Both the position numbers and the translations under genes were made by a program. A stretch of DNA of 64,000 bases from JAHCHG01 sp041394845 (lineage in GTDB: Bacteria; Acidobacteriota; Blastocatellia; Pyrinomonadales; Pyrinomonadaceae): NCBI GenBank assembly GCA_041394845.1, contig JAWKHL010000003.1:62001-126000 (forward strand), given 5' to 3'. The first letter of the stretch is position 1, and every line of letters begins with the position of its first letter. This document shows, piece by piece, positions 28,175-35,364 of this stretch. The notes beneath the pieces are model-generated. The model was not told where the DNA came from. It was given only the letters and a program-made list of their open reading frames with translations, and did not search any database.

Positions 28175-28816
28175 ATGATTACCCGTTTTTTCGACATCAA
28201 CACGGTCTTTTTCACGATCCTCGATTATCCGGTCAGTTACGTCGAATTCATCGGGACCGTCAGCGGATTGGTGTCGGTCTGGATGGCGGCCCGCTCGAAC
28301 ATCTGGACGTGGCCGATCGGCCTCATCAACGTCGCCGCATTTTTTCTCATTTTTTATCAGGTTCAGCTTTATTCGGACATGTTCCTCCAGGTCTATTTTT
28401 TCGCCATGAGCATCTACGGCTGGATCGCCTGGAGCCGGCAGAATCGCTCTCAAGAAAATCCGATCCGTTTCCTCTCGGCCAGAGAACGCACCGGTCTTAT
28501 CGTCCTGCTGATCGTTTCGACGGCGCTTTTCGGCACTCTCATCAAAAACATTCATTCGATCCTGCCGGACGTTTTCGTCAAGCCGGCCGCCTACCCTTAT
28601 CTCGACACGTTCATCGCCGCGATGAGCATTCTGGCGACCGTTTTTCTGGCCCGGAGGATCCTCGAGAACTGGGTTTTATGGATCACGGTCGATGTCTTAA
28701 GCGTCGGTCTTTATTTCGCCAAAAACGTCCTTTTGATCTCGATAGAATATTTCATCTTCCTCTGTCTGGCGTCCTTCGGGTTCTACAACTGGTATAAAAA
28801 AGGTGAAAAGGTTTAA
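28175..28816 (+). CDS. pnuC: nicotinamide riboside transporter PnuC
   Basis: 213 residues, about seven membrane helices. Family signature: EFIGTVSGLVSVWMAARSNIWTWPIGLINVAAFFLIFYQ, with the WPIG.IN motif that lines the substrate site, and a later FLARRILENWVLWITVDVLSVGLYFAKN. PnuC takes up nicotinamide riboside by facilitated diffusion, driven by phosphorylation inside the cell. The nadR gene 186 bases downstream encodes the kinase that traps it, so the two form a salvage route to NAD. Confidence 0.93.
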   Translation: MITRFFDINTVFFTILDYPVSYVEFIGTVSGLVSVWMAARSNIWTWPIGLINVAAFFLIFYQVQLYSDMFLQVYFFAMSIYGWIAWSRQNRSQENPIRFLSARERTGLIVLLIVSTALFGTLIKNIHSILPDVFVKPAAYPYLDTFIAAMSILATVFLARRILENWVLWITVDVLSVGLYFAKNVLLISIEYFIFLCLASFGFYNWYKKGEKV

Positions 28817-28972
28817 TGGTGAAAAAGTGAAAAAGTCGGCCCGGTCTAAACCGACTTTTAGGATGATTTTTGGCCGAACTGTCGTTTGTTCTTCGATAGG
28901 AGCATCGCCACCCCGAGTCAAAGAAAACTATTTCACCTTTAAACTTTTTCACTTTACAAACTTTTTCACTGA
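28800..28972. repeat. 7-nt-type repeats (GTGAAAA/AAAGTGA) in facing arms
   Basis: Left arm 28800-28834 carries GTGAAAAG, GTGAAAAA and GTGAAAAA; right arm 28928-28972 carries TTTCACC, TTTTTCAC and TTTTTCAC. They flank the terminator hairpin after pnuC. Confidence 0.7.
28831..28859. terminator. stem-loop terminator after pnuC
   Basis: AAAAGTCGG (28831-28839) pairs with CCGACTTTT (28851-28859) across an 11-nt loop, 15 bases after the pnuC stop codon. A- and T-rich flanks allow action on either strand. Confidence 0.65.
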
Positions 28973-29002
28973 TAAATCTCAGACCTTGTCAGTTACAAAA
29001 AA

Positions 29003-29980
29003 ATGAAGAGAGGATTGGTGCTGGGTAAATTTCTGCCTTTTCACAAAGGCCACGCCCGTTTGATCGATTTCGCCGAAAGCCGCTGCGACCGGCTGACCGT
29101 TCTTGTCTGCTCGACCAGAGATGAGGAGATACCCGGCGAAGTGCGCCTCGGCTGGATCGAAGAATTTTATCGCCGGAACGAAAAGATCGAGGCCGTTCAT
29201 CTTCGATACGACGAGAGAATTCTGCCCAACACGTCCGTTTCGTCGAGAGAGGTTTCGCGTCGATGGGCCGTTCATCTGCGGGAACATTTTCCGCCTTTCG
29301 ATCTGGTTTTCACATCGGAAGAGTACGGAGATTTTCTGGCCGAATTCCTCGGAGCGGAACATCTGGCCTTTGATCTGTCGAAAGAGATCGTTCCCGTTTC
29401 CGGCACGCAGATCCGGGAAAATCCTTTTCTTTACTGGGATTTTCTGCCCGATCCGGTCAAACCGCATTTCGTCAAAAAGGTCTGCCTTATCGGAACGGAA
29501 TCGACCGGAAAATCCGTTTTGACCGAAAGGCTGGCCCGCCACTTCAAAACTGCTTTCGTCCCGGAAATGGCCCGGGACATCATCGAAAAAACCGTCGAAT
29601 GCACGTCGGACCATCTCCGCCAGATCGCCGAACTTCACGCCCGCACGATCCTCGAAACCGTTCCCAAAGCCGACAAACTGCTGTTCGTCGATACCGACGT
29701 CAACATCACCCGTTCCTACAGCCGTTTTCTTTTCGGCGAGGAATTGCGGGTCGAAGACTGGATCGAGCGGGCCAATCGGTTCGATCTTTATCTTTATCTG
29801 GAAAAGGACGCCGATTTCGTTCAGGACGGAACGAGGCTCGTGCAGACGGAGCGCGATCTGCTCGATCTCAGCCACCGACAGATATTCGCCGAGAAAAAGA
29901 TCGAGCTAACCGGGATCGGCGGCGATTGGGAAGGGCGTTTCGAGCGGGCTCTTCAGGTGGTCAGTGAAAAATTCTTCTAA
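29003..29980 (+). CDS. nadR: NadR-like NMN adenylyltransferase / ribosylnicotinamide kinase
   Basis: 325 residues, two domains. N-terminal nucleotidyltransferase (1-150): GKFLPFHKGH (8-17) with the HxGH site, and PVSGTQIR (131-138), the ISGT-type motif. C-terminal kinase: P-loop GTESTGKS (164-171), then VDTDVNITRSY. The N-terminal helix-turn-helix repressor domain of enterobacterial NadR is absent, so this is the enzyme-only form. It phosphorylates nicotinamide riboside to NMN and adenylylates NMN to NAD. Paired with pnuC upstream. Confidence 0.92.
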   Translation: MKRGLVLGKFLPFHKGHARLIDFAESRCDRLTVLVCSTRDEEIPGEVRLGWIEEFYRRNEKIEAVHLRYDERILPNTSVSSREVSRRWAVHLREHFPPFDLVFTSEEYGDFLAEFLGAEHLAFDLSKEIVPVSGTQIRENPFLYWDFLPDPVKPHFVKKVCLIGTESTGKSVLTERLARHFKTAFVPEMARDIIEKTVECTSDHLRQIAELHARTILETVPKADKLLFVDTDVNITRSYSRFLFGEELRVEDWIERANRFDLYLYLEKDADFVQDGTRLVQTERDLLDLSHRQIFAEKKIELTGIGGDWEGRFERALQVVSEKFF

Positions 29981-30035
29981 TCCACCGATTGGGGAAAGGC
30001 GGATGGTTTTTCGCTCAAATATGAAACGGAAAAGT

Positions 30036-30566
30036 CTAGGCGGAAAACAATTTCAACTCTTCCGGGTCGCCGGGCATTTTTATCAATCCATCGAACCGAA
30101 AGCCGAGCTTTTCCAACAGACGAACGGAATTTTCGTTGTCCTGAGTGGTAATGGCCAGAACACGACCCAAATTCAAGGTTTCCCGGCCGTACCGCATCAT
30201 CGCCCGGGCCGTTTCCAGAGCGTAGCCCTTTTTCCCGAACTCGGGCAAAAAGGCGAAACCGAGATCCGGGTCGGGAAGGGTGTCGCGCCGGACGAAGCCG
30301 CATATTCCGATTTCGGATTTCGGATTTCGGATTTCGGATGTTTTTAAATCCTCTTTCAGTTCGACCAGATACATGCCGAAACCGTTTTCCTGATAGCTTT
30401 TGGCAAAACGGGTTTCGATGTAATCGGCGGCCTGTTCAAGAGTGCGGACCTGCCGGTCGCCGATGTATTTGATAAACGACGGCTGATTGAGCAGATCAAG
30501 GACGAATCCGGCGTCGGTTGCGACGATTTCGCGGAGAATGGTGCGTTCGGTTTCGAGGATTTTCAT
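30036..30566 (-). CDS. GNAT acetyltransferase (RimJ/RimL-like) with embedded heptad repeat
   Basis: 176 residues. N-terminal LETERTILREIVATDAGFVLDLLNQPSFIKYIGD is the RimJ/RimL-type start; the acetyl-CoA binding block is PEFGKKGYALETARAMMRYGRE, followed by NENSVRLLEKLGFRFDG. The acceptor (protein N-terminus or small molecule) is unknown. In the loop between strands, residues 75-86 read KTSEIRNPKSEI, encoded by a GGATTTY heptad array (30308-30340); relatives normally have a short turn there. The frame stays open through the insertion, so the protein may still work. Confidence 0.87.
   Translation of the reverse strand: MKILETERTILREIVATDAGFVLDLLNQPSFIKYIGDRQVRTLEQAADYIETRFAKSYQENGFGMYLVELKEDLKTSEIRNPKSEIGICGFVRRDTLPDPDLGFAFLPEFGKKGYALETARAMMRYGRETLNLGRVLAITTQDNENSVRLLEKLGFRFDGLIKMPGDPEELKLFSA
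30308..30340. repeat. 7-nt tandem repeats (GGATTTC) inside the GNAT gene
   Basis: Four to five copies of GGATTTC lie within the acetyltransferase coding sequence and encode SEIRNPKSEI (residues 77-86) on the minus strand. Confidence 0.88.
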
Positions 30567-30614
30567 TAGTAGTTTCTCTGCGTTTTTTCTTAAGCGCCTG
30601 ATTCGAATTGTCTG

Positions 30615-31406
30615 TTAGCGGCGAAGATTAGACAGAAATTTATTCAGTAAACGGCCAAGTCTGAAAATTAGACGGCCACTGTTCCACATAATTCTGTCGG
30701 AATAAGCTACAGCCTCTTTCTCTTGAGTTGGGTCTTGCCCGAATTTATGGCGGCAAACGTGATGGCCAATCTCATGATACAAAGTCGATTCAATTAGGAA
30801 ATTATTTACCCAACTCATCGGACTCCAACGAGATGAAGGGTTATCCCAAACAATATTGATCTGATAAAGAATCGGCGTATAATTACCCAAATTGTCCAAA
30901 TCTTCAGGTCTGAGAATGAAAATCCTTTCAATTCCCTTCAAATCTTCGTCAGGGATATTTTTCATCCATTTTTCAAGGGTTGCTTTTATATCTTGTTCAG
31001 TGAAAAGCCTTTTATGCTCGAAAATTTTTAATCTCCGAACTTTGTACTGATCGTAATCCCCTATTGTAAATTGACAAATTGAATCAAGAATCTTGGTCAG
31101 AGAGTAAATACAATTCTGTTTTTTTAACTCCCCGACAATTTTTTTTGCTTCGGGTTCATTGATGTCATGAATTAATTTGACAAGCCCGCTAATGTAACGG
31201 ATCTCATTGTCGTATTTAACCTTTGAGCAATCGAACTTTAATAAGACGGCGCGAACTTGAGGAATGACCGGCTCACCTGTTTGGAATAAGAACTTGTAAG
31301 CCTCAAGTGCTTCGGTCAAATCATTTTGCGTTAAACCTCTGATAAGTTGGTTTAGATTGCGCCTAATATGGTTATTTTGTTCATCGTTTTGCCCGGTCAT
31401 TGCCAA
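30615..31406 (-). CDS. putative zinc metallopeptidase, AT-rich accessory gene
   Basis: 263 residues. No named family recognised. The N-terminal 110 residues look like helical repeats (NLNQLIRGLTQNDLTEALEAYKFL). The C-terminal part contains LYHEIGHHVCRH (209-220), an HExxH zinc site with further His, and a downstream EKEA that may supply a glutamate ligand, as in minimal gluzincin-like proteins. The start may be ATG 31406 or 31400; either overlaps the lipA stop region by about 20-26 bases. Base composition is clearly lower in GC than its neighbours, suggesting acquisition from elsewhere. Confidence 0.7.
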   Translation of the reverse strand: MAMTGQNDEQNNHIRRNLNQLIRGLTQNDLTEALEAYKFLFQTGEPVIPQVRAVLLKFDCSKVKYDNEIRYISGLVKLIHDINEPEAKKIVGELKKQNCIYSLTKILDSICQFTIGDYDQYKVRRLKIFEHKRLFTEQDIKATLEKWMKNIPDEDLKGIERIFILRPEDLDNLGNYTPILYQINIVWDNPSSRWSPMSWVNNFLIESTLYHEIGHHVCRHKFGQDPTQEKEAVAYSDRIMWNSGRLIFRLGRLLNKFLSNLRR

Positions 31407-32358
31407 TTGAAACCAGATTATTTTGTCTGCGATCCTCGGCCTGCTCCCTCGCGTGATAAGAACTCCTCGTCAGCGGGGACGACTCGACGTGTTTGAATCC
31501 CATTTCTTCGCCGATCCGTTTCCATTCGGCGAATTCGGCCGGGGTTACGTAGCGTTCGACCGGCAGGCGCCTTTCGTAAGGCTGCAAATACTGCCCGATG
31601 GTCATGATGTTGCAATCGACCGCGCGGAGATCTTTCATCAGTTCGACGACCTCTTCGAACTCTTCGCCTAAACCGACCATGATCCCGCTTTTGGTCAGCA
31701 TTTGCGGGAAAACCGCATCGCGGTACCGGGCCGCGCGTTCCAAGAGTTCCATCGACTGGTCGTATTTGGCGTCGGGCCGGACGCGCCGGTAGAGCCGGGC
31801 GATGGTTTCGGTGTTGTGATTGAGAACTTCGGGACGAGCTTCGAGAACCGTCGTCAGAGCGTCCCGGTCGCCCTGAAAATCGGGGATCAAAACCTCGACC
31901 TTGCAATCGGGATTCATCTCGTGAACCCGGCGGATGGTCGCCGCCCAATGGGCCGTGCCTCCGTCCGGAAGATCGTCGCGGTTGACCGAAGTGATGACGG
32001 CGTGGGCCAATCCCAAATGTTTGACCGCTTCGGCCACGTGGGTCGGTTCCATCGGATCGAGTTCCATCGGTTTGCCTTTGTTGACCGCGCAAAAACCGCA
32101 GTGGCGCGTGCAGGTGTCGCCGCCGAGCATAAAAGTCGCCGTCTTGTCGGTCCAGCATTCGAAGATGTTCGGACAGCGCGCCTCCTGACACACTGTGTGC
32201 AGATTGAGCCCGTCGATCAGTTTCAGAACCTGATTCTGATTGGTCGGATCGCCGATCCGGATCTTGAGCCAATCCGGTTTTTTGAGCCGCTCGCGTTTGC
32301 GGCTTTTGCCGTTCTTTTTGGAGATGAACTTTTCGATTAAAACTTTTTCTTCGATCAT
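31381..32358 (-). CDS. lipA: lipoyl synthase LipA
   Basis: 325 residues from ATG 32358 (MIEEKVLIEK); a longer frame to 32421 reads through a TGATGGG repeat array and is rejected. Radical SAM enzyme that inserts two sulfurs into octanoyl-carrier proteins. Auxiliary cluster CQEARCPNIFECW and radical SAM cluster CTRHCGFC are both present, as are RDDLPDGGTAHW and the C-terminal YHAREQ. It ends within the start of the metallopeptidase gene. Its neighbours upstream are the Ni-SOD proteases; no lipB is seen. Confidence 0.95.
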   Translation of the reverse strand: MIEEKVLIEKFISKKNGKSRKRERLKKPDWLKIRIGDPTNQNQVLKLIDGLNLHTVCQEARCPNIFECWTDKTATFMLGGDTCTRHCGFCAVNKGKPMELDPMEPTHVAEAVKHLGLAHAVITSVNRDDLPDGGTAHWAATIRRVHEMNPDCKVEVLIPDFQGDRDALTTVLEARPEVLNHNTETIARLYRRVRPDAKYDQSMELLERAARYRDAVFPQMLTKSGIMVGLGEEFEEVVELMKDLRAVDCNIMTIGQYLQPYERRLPVERYVTPAEFAEWKRIGEEMGFKHVESSPLTRSSYHAREQAEDRRQNNLVSIGNDRAKR

Positions 32359-32373
32359 TTTTTCTTTTTTTTT

Positions 32374-32430
32374 GATAGGTGATGGGTGATGAGAAAAACC
32401 TTGCCTCTGTTCACCCATCACCTATCTCAC
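32374..32430. repeat. 7-nt repeats (TGATGGG) in facing arms
   Basis: GATAGGTGATGGGTGATGAGA at about 32374-32394 faces TTCACCCATCACCTATCTC at about 32410-32430, between the first protease gene and lipA. Confidence 0.8.
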
Positions 32431-32768
32431 TTCAACCGACTGACGACTTTCCCTCTGATATATTCTCTCGTAACCGCTCCGAAATGACGGCTGTCGGTGC
32501 TGTCGTCCGGGTTGTCGCCGACCAGAAAATAATGTCCGCGGTCATTGATCCGCTCGACTCTTTTAACGATCTCGCTCGTTTGTTCGACCGGATGTTTCGC
32601 CACCACGATGTCGCCGACCTCGATCTTCTCCGCCTCCCGGTCAACCAAAACGACTTCGCCGTCTCTCAAAGTCGGATTCATTGATGTTCCCTGGCAAACA
32701 TATTTATGGCGCGATCCCAGAAAAACCTGTGCAATTTCGTAAAAACTCGCCGTCGGTAAGTCTTTCAT
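32427..32768 (-). CDS. Ni-SOD maturation-type protease, copy 1 (S24/S26 fold)
   Basis: 113 residues. Signal peptidase-like Ser/Lys protease: catalytic Ser in CQGTSMNPTLRDGE, Lys in EIVKRVERI, and the terminal GDNPDDSTDSRHFG and IRGKVVSRL boxes. This short form without a membrane anchor matches the nickel-type superoxide dismutase maturation protease family, which removes the Ni-SOD propeptide so that His1 can bind nickel. The sodN gene is two genes upstream, supporting that role. A second, related copy lies next to it. Confidence 0.85.
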   Translation of the reverse strand: MKDLPTASFYEIAQVFLGSRHKYVCQGTSMNPTLRDGEVVLVDREAEKIEVGDIVVAKHPVEQTSEIVKRVERINDRGHYFLVGDNPDDSTDSRHFGAVTREYIRGKVVSRLK

Positions 32769-32778
32769 TCATTTTTTT

Positions 32779-32850
32779 GTGATGGGTGACGGGAGTTTTG
32801 AATTCTCAATTTTCCCATCACTGATCACCTATCACCCATCACCCATCTCA
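32779..32850. repeat. 7-nt repeats (TGATGGG) in facing arms
   Basis: GTGATGGGTGACGGG at 32779-32793 faces TTTCCCATCACTGATCACCT and further CACCCATC units up to 32850. It separates the two protease genes. Confidence 0.8.
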
Positions 32851-33186
32851 CCTCAACCGACTGACGACCTTCCCTTTGATACATTCTATCGGAACCGCGC
32901 CGAAAGTGCGACTGTCGGTGCTTTCGGCCGGGTTGTCGCCGAGGAGGAAATAATTTCCCCGCTCGTCTATCCGGGCGACCCGTTTGACCATTTCGAGGCC
33001 CTTGATAAAAGGGTGCCGGGCGATGATGACGTCGCCGACTTCGACCGGAGCGTTTTTGTCAACCACCAGTTGATCGCCCTCCCGGAGCAAAGGCAGCATC
33101 GATCCGCCCTCGACCCGATACCGCATCCGGTAATCGAACAAGAGCAAAGCAATTTCAAAAAGCCCCGCATCCGGCAATTCGCTCAT
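32848..33186 (-). CDS. Ni-SOD maturation-type protease, copy 2 (S24/S26 fold)
   Basis: 112 residues, closely similar to the neighbour at 32427, including nucleotide similarity at the 3' end (SRL ending and flanking TGATGGG repeats). Catalytic Ser in VEGGSMLPLLREGD and Lys in EMVKRVARI are intact; GDNPAESTDSRTFG follows. It lies directly downstream of sodN with a 75-base gap, so it is the copy most likely to process the Ni-SOD propeptide. Whether both copies act on the same target is unknown. Confidence 0.85.
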   Translation of the reverse strand: MSELPDAGLFEIALLLFDYRMRYRVEGGSMLPLLREGDQLVVDKNAPVEVGDVIIARHPFIKGLEMVKRVARIDERGNYFLLGDNPAESTDSRTFGAVPIECIKGKVVSRLR

Positions 33187-33187
33187 C

Positions 33188-33264
33188 AGTTTTTAAAGCA
33201 ATTAAGGATTGCGGATTTTTTGAAAGTCCGCAATCCCAAATCCAAAATCCAAAATTCAAAATCA
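33188..33264. repeat. heptad repeats and 10-bp stem-loop after sodN
   Basis: GGATTGCGGA (33206-33215) pairs perfectly with TCCGCAATCC (33227-33236). ATCCAAA-type heptads follow up to the sodN stop. On the minus strand the hairpin follows sodN and could attenuate the protease genes. Confidence 0.75.
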
Positions 33265-33735
33265 AGACGCCGTGTACCATTCGATGTCGCGTCCTTTGGT
33301 TTCCCAGAAGATCTCGTGAATCCGTTTGACGTTATTCATCAGTTCCTGAGCGTGGTCGAGGCTGACCTCCTGTTTGCAGGCCGAACAGAGTTTGGCCGTT
33401 TTCCAGAAAAGCCCGTGGAGATCGGGATATTTTTCCAGATGATCCGGTTTGAAATAATCCGTCCAGAGGATCAAGGCCTCGTCCTTGGCGATCTGAGCCT
33501 GTTCTTCTTTGATGGAAATAAAACGGGAAAGCGTGTTGGCGTAGGCGGCAAAGGCTTTATCATCATCGCCGTCGGGCTTTTTCAGATCGAGAATTTTCTT
33601 GGTCATCGACAGAACCGCTTCGGCCGCGACGCGCGTCGAGGACGGATCGTAAACGCCGCAAGGCCCGTCGCAATGGGCTTCGGCTCTTTTTACAGGTGTC
33701 GCATTTACTAATTTTTCTTTTAATTTATCAAACAT
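33262..33735 (-). CDS. sodN: nickel superoxide dismutase
   Basis: 157 residues, four-helix Ni-SOD. A 20-residue propeptide (MFDKLKEKLVNATPVKRAEA) precedes HCDGPCGVYDP, the nickel hook: after cleavage His1, Cys2 and Cys6 bind nickel together with backbone amines. The typical sequence is HCDLPCGVYDP, so Leu4 is Gly here. The rest (VAAEAVLSM, FWKTAKLCSACKQEVS, LMNNVKRIHEIFWETKG) follows family helices. ATG 33735 has GGAG nearby. It disproportionates superoxide in the cytoplasm. Two maturation-type protease genes follow it and a [2Fe-2S] ferredoxin gene precedes it. Confidence 0.95.
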   Translation of the reverse strand: MFDKLKEKLVNATPVKRAEAHCDGPCGVYDPSSTRVAAEAVLSMTKKILDLKKPDGDDDKAFAAYANTLSRFISIKEEQAQIAKDEALILWTDYFKPDHLEKYPDLHGLFWKTAKLCSACKQEVSLDHAQELMNNVKRIHEIFWETKGRDIEWYTAS

Positions 33736-33784
33736 TATTTGTTGCTCCTTTATCTCTTTTATATAAAATTATGGCCGCCGGAAA

Positions 33785-33800
33785 TGTCAAAAATATGACA
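33785..33800 (-). promoter_or_regulatory. palindrome upstream of sodN, candidate operator
   Basis: TGTCA-N6-TGACA (33785-33800), set inside a larger inverted repeat (ATGGCCG...CGGCCAT, 33771-33810), about 50 bases before the sodN start. Position and symmetry fit a repressor site or the ferredoxin terminator. No regulator gene nearby. Confidence 0.4.
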
Positions 33801-33831
33801 AACCGGCCATATTTTTTGCCTTTTTGCCTTC

Positions 33832-34164
33832 TCACTCCTCGGGCCTCGTTCCCGCATCGATCCCCTTGACGCTGGCCTGATTGATGACCTTGACGTGAAG
33901 GGCGTCATTGACGCGCACCTGACACGACAGCCGGGTGTGATCGTTGAGGTCGGTTTTGGTCGAAAGGATCGTCCGTTCGGCCTCGCCGATCTCGCCCGGA
34001 TCTCCCGAAAGAACCTCGACGCGGCAGGTCGTACAGCGGGCATTTCCGCCGCAACGATGCAAAATATCGACCCCGTTATCCTCCAGACACAAAACTAATT
34101 TCCGGCCTTTTTCGGCCTCGAAAGCCACCTTGCCGTCGGCCGTTTCCGCAGTAATCTTGTACAT
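33832..34164 (-). CDS. [2Fe-2S] ferredoxin
   Basis: 110 residues, plant/adrenodoxin-type. Cluster ligands are in HRCGGNARCTTCRVEV (CX5CX2C) and the fourth Cys in RLSCQVRV. The N-terminal beta grasp (MYKITAETADGKVAFEAEKGRKLVLCLEDNG) is normal, with a short C-terminal tail. AGGAGA precedes the ATG by a proper distance. It carries single electrons; partners such as oxygenases or Fe-S assembly proteins are not in the window. sodN follows 96 bases downstream on the same strand. Confidence 0.92.
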   Translation of the reverse strand: MYKITAETADGKVAFEAEKGRKLVLCLEDNGVDILHRCGGNARCTTCRVEVLSGDPGEIGEAERTILSTKTDLNDHTRLSCQVRVNDALHVKVINQASVKGIDAGTRPEE

Positions 34165-34235
34165 TTATCTCAATCTCCTGCCAAACTTTTTTTGTAAAAC
34201 TGCTATATCTTGACTTTAGGATAAATGGGAGGAAA

Positions 34236-34490
34236 ATGGCAAGTAGAGCGGTTTTCGAGCCAAGGTGTAAAATTATTGGTAAGACTCCGTCAATTCTTGT
34301 CTTTTCCGTCATTTTGTTTTTCTCTTTGGTCTCTTTTCAACGGGTTTACTGCCAACTCCCTGGTGAAGCGCAGACGTTCTCCGACGAGCAAAGGAGATAT
34401 TTAACGAGCGATCTGAAGGTCGCCGATGTTGTCACTTACGTCGATGTCAAAGAAAAAACTCTGGTTGATTCCAATGGTTTTGCCGTATAA
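34236..34490 (+). CDS. short secreted hypothetical protein, possibly truncated
   Basis: 84 residues. GGGAGG at 34227-34232 directly precedes ATG 34236, so translation is likely. A hydrophobic segment (about 20-38, ILVFSVILFFSLVSFQRVYC) resembles a signal peptide, followed by a short charged region ending VDSNGFAV. The abrupt end and the convergent truA gene 43 bases later suggest a truncated remnant of a longer exported protein. No family recognised. Confidence 0.5.
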   Translation: MASRAVFEPRCKIIGKTPSILVFSVILFFSLVSFQRVYCQLPGEAQTFSDEQRRYLTSDLKVADVVTYVDVKEKTLVDSNGFAV

Positions 34491-34533
34491 ATGCGGGACT
34501 CAGAATTCCGGAAAACCCTATCCGGACTCCGAA

Positions 34534-35319
34534 TCAGACAGAAAAAATCGCCCGATTTGACGTCGGCGGATCGTCGCCTTTGTAGAGGACTTTCTCCAAA
34601 AACAAACCCGAGGGCGGCGCGGTGAATTTGGCGGGGGCGTTCGATTTGAACCTCAAAAGCCTTTCGAAATCGCCGACCGACGACGCGCCCCGTCCGACCT
34701 CGATCAGCATTCCCGCCAGTCTCCGAACCATCTTCCAGAGAAAATGAACGGCCCCGATCCGGAAACAGATCAAATCGCCGTCAATGAAGACCTCCGCGCT
34801 TTCGACCTGAACGATCGTCGATCGTTTCCGCCCTTCCTCGGTTTCGCAAAACGATTGAAAATCTCCGCGTCCGACCAGCAACCGGGCGCAAGCCTGCATT
34901 TCTTCGACGTTCAGACCGTCCTTGACCCACCAGACCAGATTTTTGGCAAAGGCCGTCCGGCGCGTCGAGATCTGATAAAGATAGTAACGGGCTACGGCGT
35001 CGTGGCGGGCGTGAAAACCGTCCGGCGCGTTAAAGACCTTTTTGATGTTGATGTCGTGCGGCAAAAGATCGTTAAAACCGTACCGGATCTGGCGGGGCGT
35101 GATCATTGTTTTGACCTCCGGCACTTTCAGATGGGCGATCTGCCCGCAGGCGTGAACTCCGGCATCGGTCGGACCCGCGCCGATGATCTCGGCCTTGGCG
35201 GCAAAAAGCTCGCGCGAGGCCTTAACCAGTTCGCCCTGAACGGTTTTGGCATTATGCTGGATTTGCCATCCGCGATAACGCGTTCCTTCGTATTCGATCT
35301 CCAGTTTCCAGATAGGCAT
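34534..35319 (-). CDS. truA: tRNA pseudouridine synthase A
   Basis: 261 residues. TruA converts U38-U40 of the anticodon arm to pseudouridine. The catalytic Asp lies in GAGPTDAGVHACGQIAH; other signatures are the N-terminal LEIEYEGTRYRGWQIQ, ARYYLYQI and FLWKMVRRLAGMLIEVGRG. Normal length. It lies convergent with the short ORF at 34236. The thioesterase gene is 45 bases upstream on the same strand. Confidence 0.95.
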   Translation of the reverse strand: MPIWKLEIEYEGTRYRGWQIQHNAKTVQGELVKASRELFAAKAEIIGAGPTDAGVHACGQIAHLKVPEVKTMITPRQIRYGFNDLLPHDINIKKVFNAPDGFHARHDAVARYYLYQISTRRTAFAKNLVWWVKDGLNVEEMQACARLLVGRGDFQSFCETEEGRKRSTIVQVESAEVFIDGDLICFRIGAVHFLWKMVRRLAGMLIEVGRGASSVGDFERLLRFKSNAPAKFTAPPSGLFLEKVLYKGDDPPTSNRAIFSV

Positions 35320-35364
35320 TTTCGATTTCGGATTTGTTATGTCCCATCACCCATCACCAACCAC

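Noticed and set aside
32359..32421. Longer lipA frame beginning at 32421
   Set aside because: It is translation of the TGATGGG repeat array; LipA starts at MIEEKV.
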